From positions 58,991 to 122,990 of the forward strand of contig NZ_JASZYR010000016.1 of the NCBI RefSeq assembly GCF_030316855.1: a stretch of 64,000 bases of DNA, given 5' to 3'. The stretch is from Variovorax sp. J22P240 (GTDB lineage Bacteria; Pseudomonadota; Gammaproteobacteria; Burkholderiales; Burkholderiaceae_C). The first letter of the stretch is position 1, and each line of letters starts with the position of its first letter. The translations under genes and the position numbers were made by a program. Below are positions 1 to 9,256 of this stretch, one piece after another. Below the pieces are notes generated by a model. The model saw only the letters and a list, made by a program, of their open reading frames with translations. It did no database searches and was not told the DNA's origin.

Positions 1-407
1 CCTACGCAATGGACGTTCTCATCAGCGAAATGATCCGCTCTGGCGCGCGCCGCGAGCGGCTGCAGGCCAAGGTCTTCGGCGGCGCCGCGGTGCTGGCCAA
101 CATGACCACGCTCAACATCGGCGACCGCAATGCCGACTTCGTCCTGCGCTACCTGAGCGCCGAGCGCATCAGCGTCGCGGCGCAGGACTTGCGCGGCCAG
201 CATGCGCGCCGCGTGTGCTTCATTCCGGCGAGCGGCAAGGCCGTGGTGCGCAAGCTGAGCGGCCAGGCCGATGTGCAAGTGATTCAGCGCGAGGAGGGCG
301 AGCTGCTGCGCAAGCTCACCACCCGGCGCTCGACCCCCGGGCCCCAGGCGGGCTGCAGCGCCGCCGGCGACGCCATGCCCGCGGCCAGAACCAAAGGAAG
401 CCGGTGA
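1..407 (+). CDS. cheD: CheD, chemoreceptor glutamine deamidase (5' truncated by the window)
   Basis: The frame is open from base 3 to the stop at 405-407, so the N-terminal part lies outside the window and the Met at 9 is internal. CheD deamidates glutamines of methyl-accepting chemotaxis proteins in the cytoplasm. The visible part has the family's KVFGGA segment and the later SGKAVVRKL segment, followed by a low-complexity tail after about residue 100. The catalytic Cys/His region is upstream and not visible. Its stop overlaps the GTG start of cheB, which supports both the family call and translational coupling in the che operon. Confidence 0.9.
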   Translation, partial: YAMDVLISEMIRSGARRERLQAKVFGGAAVLANMTTLNIGDRNADFVLRYLSAERISVAAQDLRGQHARRVCFIPASGKAVVRKLSGQADVQVIQREEGELLRKLTTRRSTPGPQAGCSAAGDAMPAARTKGSR

Positions 408-1489
408 GCGCGAACAAGATCAAGGTGCTGTGCGTCGACGATTCGGCGCTGATACGCAGCGTGATGACCGAAATCATCAACAGCCAGCCCGATATGACGG
501 TGGTCGGCACCGCCGCCGACCCGCTGGTGGCGCGCGACCTCATCAAGGTCACGAATCCCGACGTGCTGACGCTCGACGTCGAGATGCCGCGCATGGACGG
601 CCTCGAGTTCCTCGAGAAGCTCATGCGCCTGCGGCCCATGCCCGTGGTGATGGTGTCCTCGCTGACCGAACGCGGCTCCGAGATCGCATTGCGCGCGCTG
701 GAGCTGGGCGCGATCGACTTCGTGACGAAGCCCCGGCTGGGCGTGCGCGACGGCCTGCTCAACTACACGGAGCTGATCGCCGGCAAGATCCGCACGGCGT
801 TCGGTGCCCGGCTGCTGCCCTCGCGCAGCAATGCCGCAGCAAAGTCATCGGCGAACGCGCCGCCGGAAGCGCTGCTGCGCAGCCCGCTGCTCAGCACCGA
901 GAAGCTCATCATCATCGGCGCGTCCACGGGCGGCACCGAAGCCATCCGCGAGGTTCTGCACCCCTTGCCGCCGGACTGCCCGGCGGTCCTCATCGCGCAG
1001 CACATGCCCGCAGGCTTCACGAAGTCATTCGCGCAGCGGCTCGACGGCCTCTGCCGCATCACGGTAAAGGAAGCTGAGCACGGCGAGCGCGTGCTGCCGG
1101 GCTATGCGTACATCGCGCCCGGCGCATTCCATCTGTCGCTCGCCCGCAGCGGGGCCAACTATGTCGCGCACCTGGACCAGGAGCCACCGGTCAACCGGCA
1201 TCGTCCGTCGATCGACGTGCTGTTCGATTCGGCCGCCAGGCATGCCGGCAAGAACGCCATCGGAATGATCCTCACGGGCATGGGCAAGGATGGCGCCGAA
1301 GGCTTGCTGCGGATGAAGAAAGCCGGCGCCTTTACGCTCGCGCAGGACGAGGCGAGCTGCGTGGTCTTCGGCATGCCGAAGGAAGCGATTGCATTGGGCG
1401 CTGCCGACGAGGTGGCGCCGCTGGGAGAGATGAGCCGGCGCGTGCTGGCCCATCTGCGCACTTTCGGTGCGCGGACGAATCGAGTTTGA
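404..1489 (+). CDS. cheB: CheB, protein-glutamate methylesterase/response regulator
   Basis: This 361-residue protein removes methyl groups from chemoreceptors and is activated by CheA-dependent phosphorylation. The N-terminal receiver domain has the acidic DD pair and the phospho-acceptor D58 in LDVEMPRMDG. The C-terminal methylesterase domain has the nucleophile S174 in GASTGG, the His in AQHMPAG and the Asp in GMGKDGAEG. I chose GTG at 404 because it overlaps the cheD stop (GTGA), is preceded by AAAGGAAG and gives the usual family length; the frame is open further upstream but that part is inside cheD. It is followed closely by cheY. Confidence 0.96.
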   Translation: MSANKIKVLCVDDSALIRSVMTEIINSQPDMTVVGTAADPLVARDLIKVTNPDVLTLDVEMPRMDGLEFLEKLMRLRPMPVVMVSSLTERGSEIALRALELGAIDFVTKPRLGVRDGLLNYTELIAGKIRTAFGARLLPSRSNAAAKSSANAPPEALLRSPLLSTEKLIIIGASTGGTEAIREVLHPLPPDCPAVLIAQHMPAGFTKSFAQRLDGLCRITVKEAEHGERVLPGYAYIAPGAFHLSLARSGANYVAHLDQEPPVNRHRPSIDVLFDSAARHAGKNAIGMILTGMGKDGAEGLLRMKKAGAFTLAQDEASCVVFGMPKEAIALGAADEVAPLGEMSRRVLAHLRTFGARTNRV

Positions 1490-1515
1490 ACGAACTGTTT
1501 GGAGTGAGAGATATC

Positions 1516-1905
1516 GTGATCGACAAGAGCATCAAGATTTTGGTTGTGGACGACTTCCCGACCATGCGCCGTATCGTGCGCAACCTTCTGAAGGAACTCG
1601 AGTTCCTGAACGTCGACGAGGCCGAGGACGGCGCGGCCGGCATCGAGAAGCTGCGCGGCGGCAACTTCGGCTTCGTGGTCTCGGACTGGAACATGCCCAA
1701 CATGGACGGCCTGAAGATGCTGCAGACCATCCGCGCCGACCCCGAGTTGAGCAAGCTGCCGGTACTGATGGTGACGGCCGAGGCCAAGAAGGAGAACATC
1801 GTGGCGGCGGCACAAGCGGGCGCGAACGGCTATGTGGTCAAGCCCTTCACTGCGGCCACGCTCGAAGAGAAGATCACGAAGATCTTCGAGAAACTCAACA
1901 AGTAG
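1516..1905 (+). CDS. cheY: CheY, chemotaxis response regulator
   Basis: A 129-residue single-domain receiver that, when phosphorylated, binds the flagellar switch FliM. The VVDDF acidic pair, the phosphorylation site in SDWNMPNMDG, the conserved T in MVTAEAK and K in VVKPF are all present. The GTG at 1516 is preferred over an upstream in-frame TTG at 1486 because it gives the normal CheY length and follows a GGAGTGAGAG ribosome-binding region. It lies between cheB and cheZ, the order expected in beta- and gamma-proteobacterial che operons. Confidence 0.96.
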   Translation: MIDKSIKILVVDDFPTMRRIVRNLLKELEFLNVDEAEDGAAGIEKLRGGNFGFVVSDWNMPNMDGLKMLQTIRADPELSKLPVLMVTAEAKKENIVAAAQAGANGYVVKPFTAATLEEKITKIFEKLNK

Positions 1906-1915
1906 GGGGCATGCG

Positions 1916-2557
1916 ATGAGCCAACAACCCGCCGAGGCCGAACAGGGGAACACCGCCGAGCAGTTGCTGGGCCGCATCGGGCAGCTGACGCGCCAGTTGC
2001 GCGAAGGCATGCGCGAACTGGGCCTGGACAAGCAGGTCGAGAAGGCCGCCCAGGCGATCCCGGGTGCGCGCGACCGGCTGAACTACGTTGCCGAGACCAC
2101 CGAGCGCGCGGCGCATCGCGCGCTCAACGCCGTCGATGTGGCGCAGCCGCTGCAGGAAGGCCTCGCGAGCGATGCCAAGGGCCTGAGCCGGCGCTGGGAT
2201 GAATGGTTCGCGAACCCGATCGAGTTGGACCATGCGCGCGAACTGGTGATGGACACGCGCGGCTACCTGAAGGACGTGCCCGAGAAGGCCGGTGCCATCA
2301 ACACGCAGCTGATGGAGATCCTCATGGCGCAGGATTTCCAGGACCTGACCGGCCAGGTCATCAAGAAGATGATGGAAGTGGTCAACGAGGTCGAGACGCA
2401 ACTGCTGCAGGTGCTGATCGACAACTCGCCGGCCGAGAGGCGGCAGGAAATCAACAGCAGCAACCTGATGAATGGACCGCAGATCGTTCCGGGCAACCCC
2501 GAGGCCGTGACGGATCAATCGCAGGTGGACGACCTGCTCGCCAGCCTGGGTTTCTAG
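1916..2557 (+). CDS. cheZ: CheZ, CheY-P phosphatase
   Basis: A 213-residue, mainly helical protein that dephosphorylates CheY-P. The central helix carries the family motif around MEILMAQDFQDLTGQVIKKM, whose catalytic Gln is in the QDFQDLTGQ segment. The C-terminus ends in the CheY-binding tail, with VDDLLASLGF at the end. The ATG at 1916 follows AGTAGGGGGC and starts 10 bp after cheY, so it is likely co-translated with it. A gap of about 130 bp to flhB contains no gene that I can support. Confidence 0.94.
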   Translation: MSQQPAEAEQGNTAEQLLGRIGQLTRQLREGMRELGLDKQVEKAAQAIPGARDRLNYVAETTERAAHRALNAVDVAQPLQEGLASDAKGLSRRWDEWFANPIELDHARELVMDTRGYLKDVPEKAGAINTQLMEILMAQDFQDLTGQVIKKMMEVVNEVETQLLQVLIDNSPAERRQEINSSNLMNGPQIVPGNPEAVTDQSQVDDLLASLGF

Positions 2558-2686
2558 GAAGGCCGAGTCGCTCCTATTGGGTGAGAAGGAGGGCGATCTC
2601 GCTCTTGATCGGCCGATTGCTCCGGCTCTCCGAATCCAATAATCAGTCATGAGCAGGCGTCCTTCGCCGATGCTCCTGGAGCATGA

Positions 2687-3829
2687 ATGGCTGAGGAAAG
2701 CGATCTCGAGAAAACGGAACCCGCCTCTGAGCGACGGCTTGAAAAGGCGCGCGAAGAAGGCAACGTGGCCCGCTCACGTGAGCTGACCACGCTGGTGATG
2801 CTGGGCACCGCCCTCGGCGGTCTGTGGTTCACGGCCCAGTCCCTTGGAAGCACCCTGAGTGCCGCACTGCGACGCGGTCTGCACTTCGAGCGCGCTGCCG
2901 CGTTCGAGCCGTCCCACATGCTGGCCCAGACCGGCACCATGGCGCTCCAGACGCTCATGGCCATCGCGCCGTTCTTCGCGATGATGTTGGTGGCCGCGGT
3001 GGTCGCGCCGCTGATGCTCGGCGGCTGGCTTTTCTCGGGCAAGGCCGTGTCGCCCAACTTCGGCAAGCTCGAACCCTTCGCGGGCGTCGCGCGCATGTTC
3101 TCCACGCAGTCGCTGGCCGAGCTGATCAAGGCGCTGGCCAAGTCCGCGCTCATCGGCGGCGTGGCCTACCTCGTCATCTCGAACAATCTCGAAAGCATCA
3201 TGCAGCTCATGGCGCTGCCCGTGAGCGCCGCGCTGCCGCAGACCATCATGCTCGTCGGCCGCGACTGCGCGTCGATCGCTGCGGCGCTGTTGCTGGTGGC
3301 GCTCGTCGACGTGCCCTGGCAACTGTGGACCTACTACAAGAAGCTGCGCATGTCGCGCGAGGATGTGCGCCAGGAGCACAAGGAAAGCGAAGGCGATCCA
3401 CACATCAAGGCACAGATCCGCCGCCAGCAGCAGGCGATGGCCAAGCGGCGGATGATGGCCGAGGTCCCCAAGGCCGACATCGTGGTGACGAACCCCACTC
3501 ACTTCGCGGTGGCGCTCAAGTACGTCGACAGCGACATGCGGGCGCCGCGGGTGGTCGCCAAGGGCACAGACCTGGTGGCGCAGCGCATTCGCGAGATCGC
3601 CGAGGCCAACAAGGTTGCCATTCTCGAAGCGCCGCCGCTCACGCGTGCGCTCTACAAGCACACCCGGCTCGGCGACGAGATCCCGTCGGGCCTCTACACG
3701 GCGGTGGCAGAGGTACTCGCGTGGGTCTACCAGCTCAAGCGCTGGAAGGACGAAGGCGGTGATGAGCCGCGCACGCCGAAGGACCTGCCCATTCCCGAGG
3801 CGCTCGAATATTCCCTGAAGTCCGCATGA
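2687..3829 (+). CDS. flhB: FlhB, flagellar type III export switch protein
   Basis: A 380-residue inner-membrane component of the flagellar export gate. The N-terminal half has four hydrophobic segments. The cytoplasmic half has the autocleavage motif NPTH at about residues 269-272 (VVTNPTHFAVAL), where cleavage switches substrate specificity from hook to filament. The ATG at 2687 is preceded by CTGGAGC, and the gene ends in an ATGA overlap with flhA. Length and order match flhBA operons. Confidence 0.96.
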   Translation: MAEESDLEKTEPASERRLEKAREEGNVARSRELTTLVMLGTALGGLWFTAQSLGSTLSAALRRGLHFERAAAFEPSHMLAQTGTMALQTLMAIAPFFAMMLVAAVVAPLMLGGWLFSGKAVSPNFGKLEPFAGVARMFSTQSLAELIKALAKSALIGGVAYLVISNNLESIMQLMALPVSAALPQTIMLVGRDCASIAAALLLVALVDVPWQLWTYYKKLRMSREDVRQEHKESEGDPHIKAQIRRQQQAMAKRRMMAEVPKADIVVTNPTHFAVALKYVDSDMRAPRVVAKGTDLVAQRIREIAEANKVAILEAPPLTRALYKHTRLGDEIPSGLYTAVAEVLAWVYQLKRWKDEGGDEPRTPKDLPIPEALEYSLKSA

Positions 3830-5922
3830 ACTCCCTTGCAAGCCTGATGCGTCTGCCGACGCAAATGTTCTCCGGCAACCAGTTCAAGGGACTGGCGGGT
3901 CCGATCCTCATCATCATGATCCTGAGCATGATGGTGCTGCCGCTGCCGCCCTTCCTGCTGGACCTGCTGTTCACCTTCAACATCGCGATGTCGGTGATGG
4001 TGCTGCTGGTGAGCATGTACACCATGAAGGCGCTGGACTTCGCCGCCTTCCCCGCGGTGCTGCTGTTCTCGACCTTGCTGCGCCTCTCGCTCAACGTGGC
4101 TTCCACGCGCGTGGTGCTCATGCACGGCCACACCGGTCCGGATGCGGCCGGCAAGGTGATCGAGGCCTTCGGGCACTTCCTCGTCGGCGGCAACTTCGCG
4201 GTGGGCGTGATGGTGTTCATCATCCTGGTGCTCATCAACTTCATGGTGATCACCAAGGGTGCGGGCCGCATCGCCGAGGTCGGTGCGCGCTTCATGCTTG
4301 ACGCGATGCCCGGCAAGCAGATGGCGATCGACGCCGACCTCAACGCCGGCCTGATCGGCGAGGACGTCGCACGCAAGCGCCGCACCGAAGTCGCGCAGGA
4401 AGCCGACTTCTACGGCTCCATGGACGGTGCCAGCAAGTTCGTGCGCGGCGACGCGGTCGCGGGCCTGCTGATCATGGTCATCAACATCATCGGCGGCCTG
4501 GTGGTCGGCGTGGTGCAGCACGGGCTGGATTTCTCGACAGCGGGCAAGACCTACACGCTGCTCGCCATCGGCGACGGCCTGGTCGCTCAGATCCCGGCGC
4601 TGGTGATCTCGACGGCGGCCGGTGTGATCGTCTCGCGCGTGACGACAGACGAGGACGTCGGCCGCCAGCTGACGGGCCAGCTCTTCTCCAACCCGCAGGT
4701 CCTGTTCCTGACGGCCGGCATCATCGGCCTGATGGGCATGATCCCGGGCATGCCGAACCTGGCCTTCCTGCTGATCGCAGGCGGCCTCGCGTGGCTGGGA
4801 CGGGGCCTGCTCAAGCGCAAGCCGCAACAGGCTGCAGCGGCGCAGGCGGCGGCCGCGCAAGCTGCGGCGGTGCCCGCTGCCGAGATGGCCGAGGCGACGT
4901 GGGACGACATCGCGCTGGTCGATCCGCTCGGCATGGAAGTCGGCTACCGCCTCATCCCGTTGGTGGACCAGTCGCAGCAGGGCGAACTGCTGGGCCGCAT
5001 CAAGAGCATCCGCAAGAAGATCGCGCAGGACATCGGCTTCCTGGTGCCAGTGGTGCACATCCGCGACAACCTGGAAATCAAGCCGAACACCTACGTCATC
5101 AGCCTGAAGGGCGTGGAGATCGGCCGCGGCGAGGCCTTCCCGAACCAGTGGATGGCCATCAACCCCGGCCAAGTCTCCGGCACCTTGCCCGGCACGCCGA
5201 CGCAGGACCCGGCTTTCGGCCTGCCGGCCGTCTGGATCGACAGCAACATGCGCCAGCAGGCGCAGATCTACGGCTACACGGTGGTCGATGCCTGCACGGT
5301 GATGGCGACACACCTGAATCACTTGATCCAGACGCACGCGGCCGAACTGCTCGGCCGTCAGGAGGTCCAGCAACTGCTCGATCAGATCGCCAAGACCGCG
5401 CCGAAGCTGACCGAGGACCTCGTGCCCAAGATCGTGACGCTGAGCACGCTGCACAAGGTGCTGCAGAACCTGCTGGACGAAGAGGTGTCGATCCGCGACA
5501 TGCGGACCATCCTCGACGTGATGGCCGAGCACGCGCCGACCCTCAAGGACGCCACGGAACTGACCACGCTGACGCGCCTGGCCCTCGGCCGCGCGATCAC
5601 GCAGCAGCTCTTCCCGGGCGATACCGAATTGCAGGTCATCGGCCTCGACGGCTCGCTCGACAGCGTGCTGCAGCAGGCCATGACCAACAGCAGCGGCATC
5701 GAGCCAGGGCTCGCCGACAGCCTGTTGCGCCAGACACAGGCCGCCATTGCGCGACAGGAGCAGATGGGGCTCGCGCCCGTGCTGGTTGTCCAGCACGCGC
5801 TGCGCGTGCTGTTGTCGCGCTTCCTGCGGCGCAGCCTGCCGCAACTCAAGGTGCTCTCCCACGCGGAGATCCCTGACTCTCGCAACATCAAGATCACCGC
5901 CACCATTGGAGGAAGAGTTTGA
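3826..5922 (+). CDS. flhA: FlhA, flagellar export gate protein
   Basis: A 698-residue inner-membrane protein forming the nonameric export ring. The N-terminal 320 residues hold about eight membrane segments, including the FHIPEP-family region (FAAFPAVLLFSTLLRLSLN) and the cytoplasmic-loop segment ending KQMAIDADLNAG. The C-terminal half is the soluble chaperone-docking domain. A short Ala/Gln-rich linker at about residues 330-350 joins the two parts. It starts in the flhB stop (ATGA) and its own stop overlaps the TTG start of flhF, so flhB-flhA-flhF are translationally coupled. Confidence 0.97.
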   Translation: MNSLASLMRLPTQMFSGNQFKGLAGPILIIMILSMMVLPLPPFLLDLLFTFNIAMSVMVLLVSMYTMKALDFAAFPAVLLFSTLLRLSLNVASTRVVLMHGHTGPDAAGKVIEAFGHFLVGGNFAVGVMVFIILVLINFMVITKGAGRIAEVGARFMLDAMPGKQMAIDADLNAGLIGEDVARKRRTEVAQEADFYGSMDGASKFVRGDAVAGLLIMVINIIGGLVVGVVQHGLDFSTAGKTYTLLAIGDGLVAQIPALVISTAAGVIVSRVTTDEDVGRQLTGQLFSNPQVLFLTAGIIGLMGMIPGMPNLAFLLIAGGLAWLGRGLLKRKPQQAAAAQAAAAQAAAVPAAEMAEATWDDIALVDPLGMEVGYRLIPLVDQSQQGELLGRIKSIRKKIAQDIGFLVPVVHIRDNLEIKPNTYVISLKGVEIGRGEAFPNQWMAINPGQVSGTLPGTPTQDPAFGLPAVWIDSNMRQQAQIYGYTVVDACTVMATHLNHLIQTHAAELLGRQEVQQLLDQIAKTAPKLTEDLVPKIVTLSTLHKVLQNLLDEEVSIRDMRTILDVMAEHAPTLKDATELTTLTRLALGRAITQQLFPGDTELQVIGLDGSLDSVLQQAMTNSSGIEPGLADSLLRQTQAAIARQEQMGLAPVLVVQHALRVLLSRFLRRSLPQLKVLSHAEIPDSRNIKITATIGGRV

Positions 5923-8336
5923 GCATTTCTACAGACGTGCGGACCACGGCCCGCAGATTCGTCGCGGCCACCAGCCGCGAAGCCCTTCGCCTCGTTCGGG
6001 AAGCCCTGGGAGCGGAAGCCATCGTGCTGACCAACCGCGCTCTCGCCGATGGCGTGGAGATCGTGGCGATGGCCGAAGGCGACGTGACGCAGGCGCTCAA
6101 GAGCGCCGAACCTGTCGCACCCCCAGCGCTCGCAGCGCCGGTCGGCCAGGTCGTTCCGGCGAAGCCCCTTGCGACCCCGGCGCAAGAACCGGCAGCCCAC
6201 ACCGACACGGTGCTGAACGAGCTGCATTCGATGCGCGGCATGATCGAGGAACAACTCGCCAGCGTCGTATGGAACGACAAGCAACGCCAGGATCCCGTGC
6301 GCGGGCGGCTGTTGCGCACGCTGCTCGGCGCCGGCTTCAGCGCGAAGCTGTCCAAGGCCTTGCTGGAAAAGCTGCCCACCGGCCAGACCTACGCGCAGGG
6401 CATGGCCTTCGCGCGCTCGGAGCTGATCCGCGCGGTGCCGGTGCATGAAGACGAAGACGCGTTGCTCGCGCAGGGCGGCGTGTACGCACTGATGGGTCCG
6501 ACCGGCGTCGGCAAGACCACCACCACCGCCAAGCTCGCCGCCCGCTGCGTGATGCGCTTCGGCGCGGACAAGCTCGCGCTGGTGACGACCGACAGTTACC
6601 GGATCGGAGCCTATGAGCAACTGCGCATCTATGGTCAGATCCTCAACGTGCCCGTGTATGCCGTGAAGGACGCGGCCGACCTGCACCTGGTGCTGCAGGA
6701 CCTGCGCGACAAGCACATGGTGCTCATCGACACCGTGGGCATGAGCCAGCGCGACCGCGCCGTCTCGGACCAGATCGCGATGCTGTGCACCAGCCATCGT
6801 CCGGTCAAGCGCCTGCTGTTGCTCAATGCGACCAGCCATGGCGACACGCTCAACGAGGTGGTGCACGCCTACCGCCACGGCGGGGGCGGCAATGAACTCG
6901 CGGGCTGCATCTTCACCAAGGTCGACGAGGCCACGCATCCGGGTGCGCTGATCGACACGGTGATTCGCCATCGCCTGCCCGTGCACTACATCTCCAGTGG
7001 CCAGAAGGTGCCCGAGAACCTCATGCTCGCCGATCGCGCGCAACTGGTGGACAGTGTCTTCCAGCCGCGCCGGCACAACCCGCTGTTCGTGCCCGCGGAA
7101 GCGGACATGCGGGACGAGCCTGCAGGCGCCGCACCGTCGGCGCAGGTCGTCCAGGCGCAGGCCGAGGCCGACCGTCTTCGCGCGCAATACCAGAACCTCA
7201 TCCGCGCCATGGCGCACGACGCGCAGGAACTGGCGACCGCCGCCGGCGCACTCGCAGGCGCACAGATCGGCTTTGAGAGCGCACGTCGCCTCTGGCGCAG
7301 CGCGGGCGACGAGGACATCGGCCACAAGGCGGTGCTGCAGGACCTGATGGTGCATGCCCGCAGCGAGATCGCGGCCGGCTGCGACCACCACGTGCTCGCG
7401 CTGTGCGGGCAGGTCGGCCTGCGCTCCAACGAAGGCGGCGACGCATACGAATGCCAGAGCAGCCTGCTGCTGTCCGATCGCAGCGGCTCACCGCTCTGCG
7501 CGCCGAACCAGTGGCTTTCCACGGCCGCGACGCGTGGCGGCGGCGATGCCCGGCGCAAGCCCGGCATGCGGCAAGTGCAGTGGCTGCGCCAACAAGATTT
7601 CGGCAAATCGGTCGTGCACGTGCTGCCGCGGCTGCCCGCCAGCGAGCTCATGGCCGAGTGGCAGGCGCAAGCGCAGAAGTGGCTGGCCCACGCGCCGGGT
7701 TCGACCGGCGTCATCGACCCGCACACCGGCGCATCGGGCGCGCTGGCGCGCAGGGACTTCGAGTTCGGCGAGGCGCATCCCGTCCTGTTCCGCGGCAAGC
7801 CTGCGGTGCAATGCGAGGCGCATGCCGAGGTGATCCTTCGTGCCGGTGCCGACAACGCCGTGCTGCCCACGCTGCGCTGCGTGGTGACGCGAGTGATGGA
7901 CGAACGCAACCGGAAAATCCTCGCGCAAGACTATCTGCTGACCAACGTCGGCATGCAGGTCACCGCGCGGCAGCTGGCGCAATGGCAGGGATGGGCCGCC
8001 GAGGCGGACCCGTGCTTCCGCCTGATCCGTCAGGGCGTGCAGCTCGTGGGCGGCATGGGCGAGCTGGGCGATCCGAACATGATGAAGCGCCTGCTGATCG
8101 CGGGCCAGGTCACCACCACCGTGTGGCGGCTGTTGCAGGCCAACGGTGAGTGGGCCGACCGCACGCGCATGCTGTTGAACCAGCTGACCGGCCGGCCTGC
8201 GCGCTCCAGCCGGCCTCTCACCGGCAATGCCTTGTACGTGGGCGTGGGCAAGCTCTTCCTGCTGCTGGAGGCGCTCGGCACCGAATCGACGGCGCCGACG
8301 CAGCGGCAACACACGGTCCTGGAGCAGCAGGATTGA
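5919..8336 (+). CDS. flhF: FlhF-type SRP-like GTPase with a long C-terminal extension
   Basis: FlhF is an SRP-family GTPase that places polar flagella. The TTG start overlaps the flhA stop and has a strong GGAGGAAG ribosome-binding site. Residues 1-90 are the basic B domain, followed by a Pro/Ala-rich linker and the N domain. The G domain has GPTGVGKT (193-200), the TTDSYRIGAYEQL segment, DTVG and TKVDEA. The GTPase ends near residue 395. Some 410 further residues with no domain I recognise follow: a helical start (about 405-470), a Cys- and Trp-containing middle, and a hydrophobic helical end. FlhF proteins I know are about 400-500 residues long, so 805 is unusual. The frame is open throughout, and the flhG-like gene follows 10 bp later. 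Confidence 0.9.
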   Translation: MSISTDVRTTARRFVAATSREALRLVREALGAEAIVLTNRALADGVEIVAMAEGDVTQALKSAEPVAPPALAAPVGQVVPAKPLATPAQEPAAHTDTVLNELHSMRGMIEEQLASVVWNDKQRQDPVRGRLLRTLLGAGFSAKLSKALLEKLPTGQTYAQGMAFARSELIRAVPVHEDEDALLAQGGVYALMGPTGVGKTTTTAKLAARCVMRFGADKLALVTTDSYRIGAYEQLRIYGQILNVPVYAVKDAADLHLVLQDLRDKHMVLIDTVGMSQRDRAVSDQIAMLCTSHRPVKRLLLLNATSHGDTLNEVVHAYRHGGGGNELAGCIFTKVDEATHPGALIDTVIRHRLPVHYISSGQKVPENLMLADRAQLVDSVFQPRRHNPLFVPAEADMRDEPAGAAPSAQVVQAQAEADRLRAQYQNLIRAMAHDAQELATAAGALAGAQIGFESARRLWRSAGDEDIGHKAVLQDLMVHARSEIAAGCDHHVLALCGQVGLRSNEGGDAYECQSSLLLSDRSGSPLCAPNQWLSTAATRGGGDARRKPGMRQVQWLRQQDFGKSVVHVLPRLPASELMAEWQAQAQKWLAHAPGSTGVIDPHTGASGALARRDFEFGEAHPVLFRGKPAVQCEAHAEVILRAGADNAVLPTLRCVVTRVMDERNRKILAQDYLLTNVGMQVTARQLAQWQGWAAEADPCFRLIRQGVQLVGGMGELGDPNMMKRLLIAGQVTTTVWRLLQANGEWADRTRMLLNQLTGRPARSSRPLTGNALYVGVGKLFLLLEALGTESTAPTQRQHTVLEQQD

Positions 8337-8346
8337 GGAGGCGCCC

Positions 8347-9222
8347 ATGAGCAAGCTCGTTGCAGATCAGGCCGACGGATTGCGGCGCCTGTTGTCACAC
8401 ACGCCAACGCGCGTCGTGGCCGTTGCCGGCATCGCCCGCGGTGACGGCGCGACCACCACGGCGATGAACCTGGGCGCGGCCCTGGTGCATCAAGGAAAGG
8501 ACGTGCTGCTCCTCGACGAGCATGGCCCGGCGGCGGACTCGGTCTGCGCCGTCTGGGGCCTCGATCCGCTGGGCAGCCTGGCAGACGTCGCCGATCGGCG
8601 GCTGACCCGCGACAGCGCGGTGGCGCGTTCAGGCTGCGGTGTCGCCGTGCTGCCGGCGCTTCCCGGCGTGCCGCATGCGGACGCCGATCCGCGCCTGCTG
8701 TGCCATGGCGGCGTGATCCTGATCGACGCGGCGTTCGACGGCGAAGGCCGACTGTCGTCGTTGGCCCGGCTCGCGGACGAGCTGGTGCTCGTGCTGCAGC
8801 CGAACGCTGCCTCGATCACGTCCGCCTATGCGGGCATCAAGCGCCTGCACTACGCGCATGGCTTGAAGCAATTGCGCTTCCTGGTCAACGCGGTGTCCAG
8901 CGTGGAAGAGGCACAGAAGGTCACGGCCAATCTCGCCAACACCGGCAGCCGCTATCTCGCGGTGTCCCTGGAGCCGGCCGGATGGGTTCGCGCCGATCCG
9001 CACCTGGCGGACGCGCGGCGACTGGGCGAGACCGTGGTCGAGGCCTTTCCAGCCAGCCCGGCCGCCGTGGATTTCAGGCGCATCGCGGGCGACTTGGGCC
9101 GCTGGCCCTGGCGGATCGTCGCGCCCGGCCGTACGAAAAGCATCGAGAACTCGGAGCAGGCGCCGCGCGCAGCGACGGTGCCTGCGCGTTCCGCGCACGC
9201 ATCGGGCGCAGTCGCCGCCTGA
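8347..9222 (+). CDS. FlhG/FleN-like MinD-family protein with degenerate P-loop
   Basis: A 291-residue ParA/MinD-like protein in the flhG position, between flhF and fliA. FlhG normally limits flagellar number and acts on FlhF. The fold signature is visible: VVAVAGI, then the P-loop region A30-RGDGATT, NLGAALVHQGKDVLLLDEHG, and ILIDAAF as the Walker B-like strand. Both signature lysines of the deviant Walker A motif are replaced by alanine (A30 and A35), so ATP hydrolysis is doubtful. The C-terminal 40 residues look disordered. The ATG at 8347 follows GAGGAGGCG. I leave the symbol empty because the active site departs from the family. Confidence 0.82.
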   Translation: MSKLVADQADGLRRLLSHTPTRVVAVAGIARGDGATTTAMNLGAALVHQGKDVLLLDEHGPAADSVCAVWGLDPLGSLADVADRRLTRDSAVARSGCGVAVLPALPGVPHADADPRLLCHGGVILIDAAFDGEGRLSSLARLADELVLVLQPNAASITSAYAGIKRLHYAHGLKQLRFLVNAVSSVEEAQKVTANLANTGSRYLAVSLEPAGWVRADPHLADARRLGETVVEAFPASPAAVDFRRIAGDLGRWPWRIVAPGRTKSIENSEQAPRAATVPARSAHASGAVAA

Positions 9223-9256
9223 CCCGCGGAACGAACAACGAAAAAAAGGACTGAAC

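Noticed and set aside
3727..5862. Open frame of 711 codons on - over flhA
   Set aside because: Antisense shadow of flhA; its composition (His/Arg/Asp-rich) is not protein-like.
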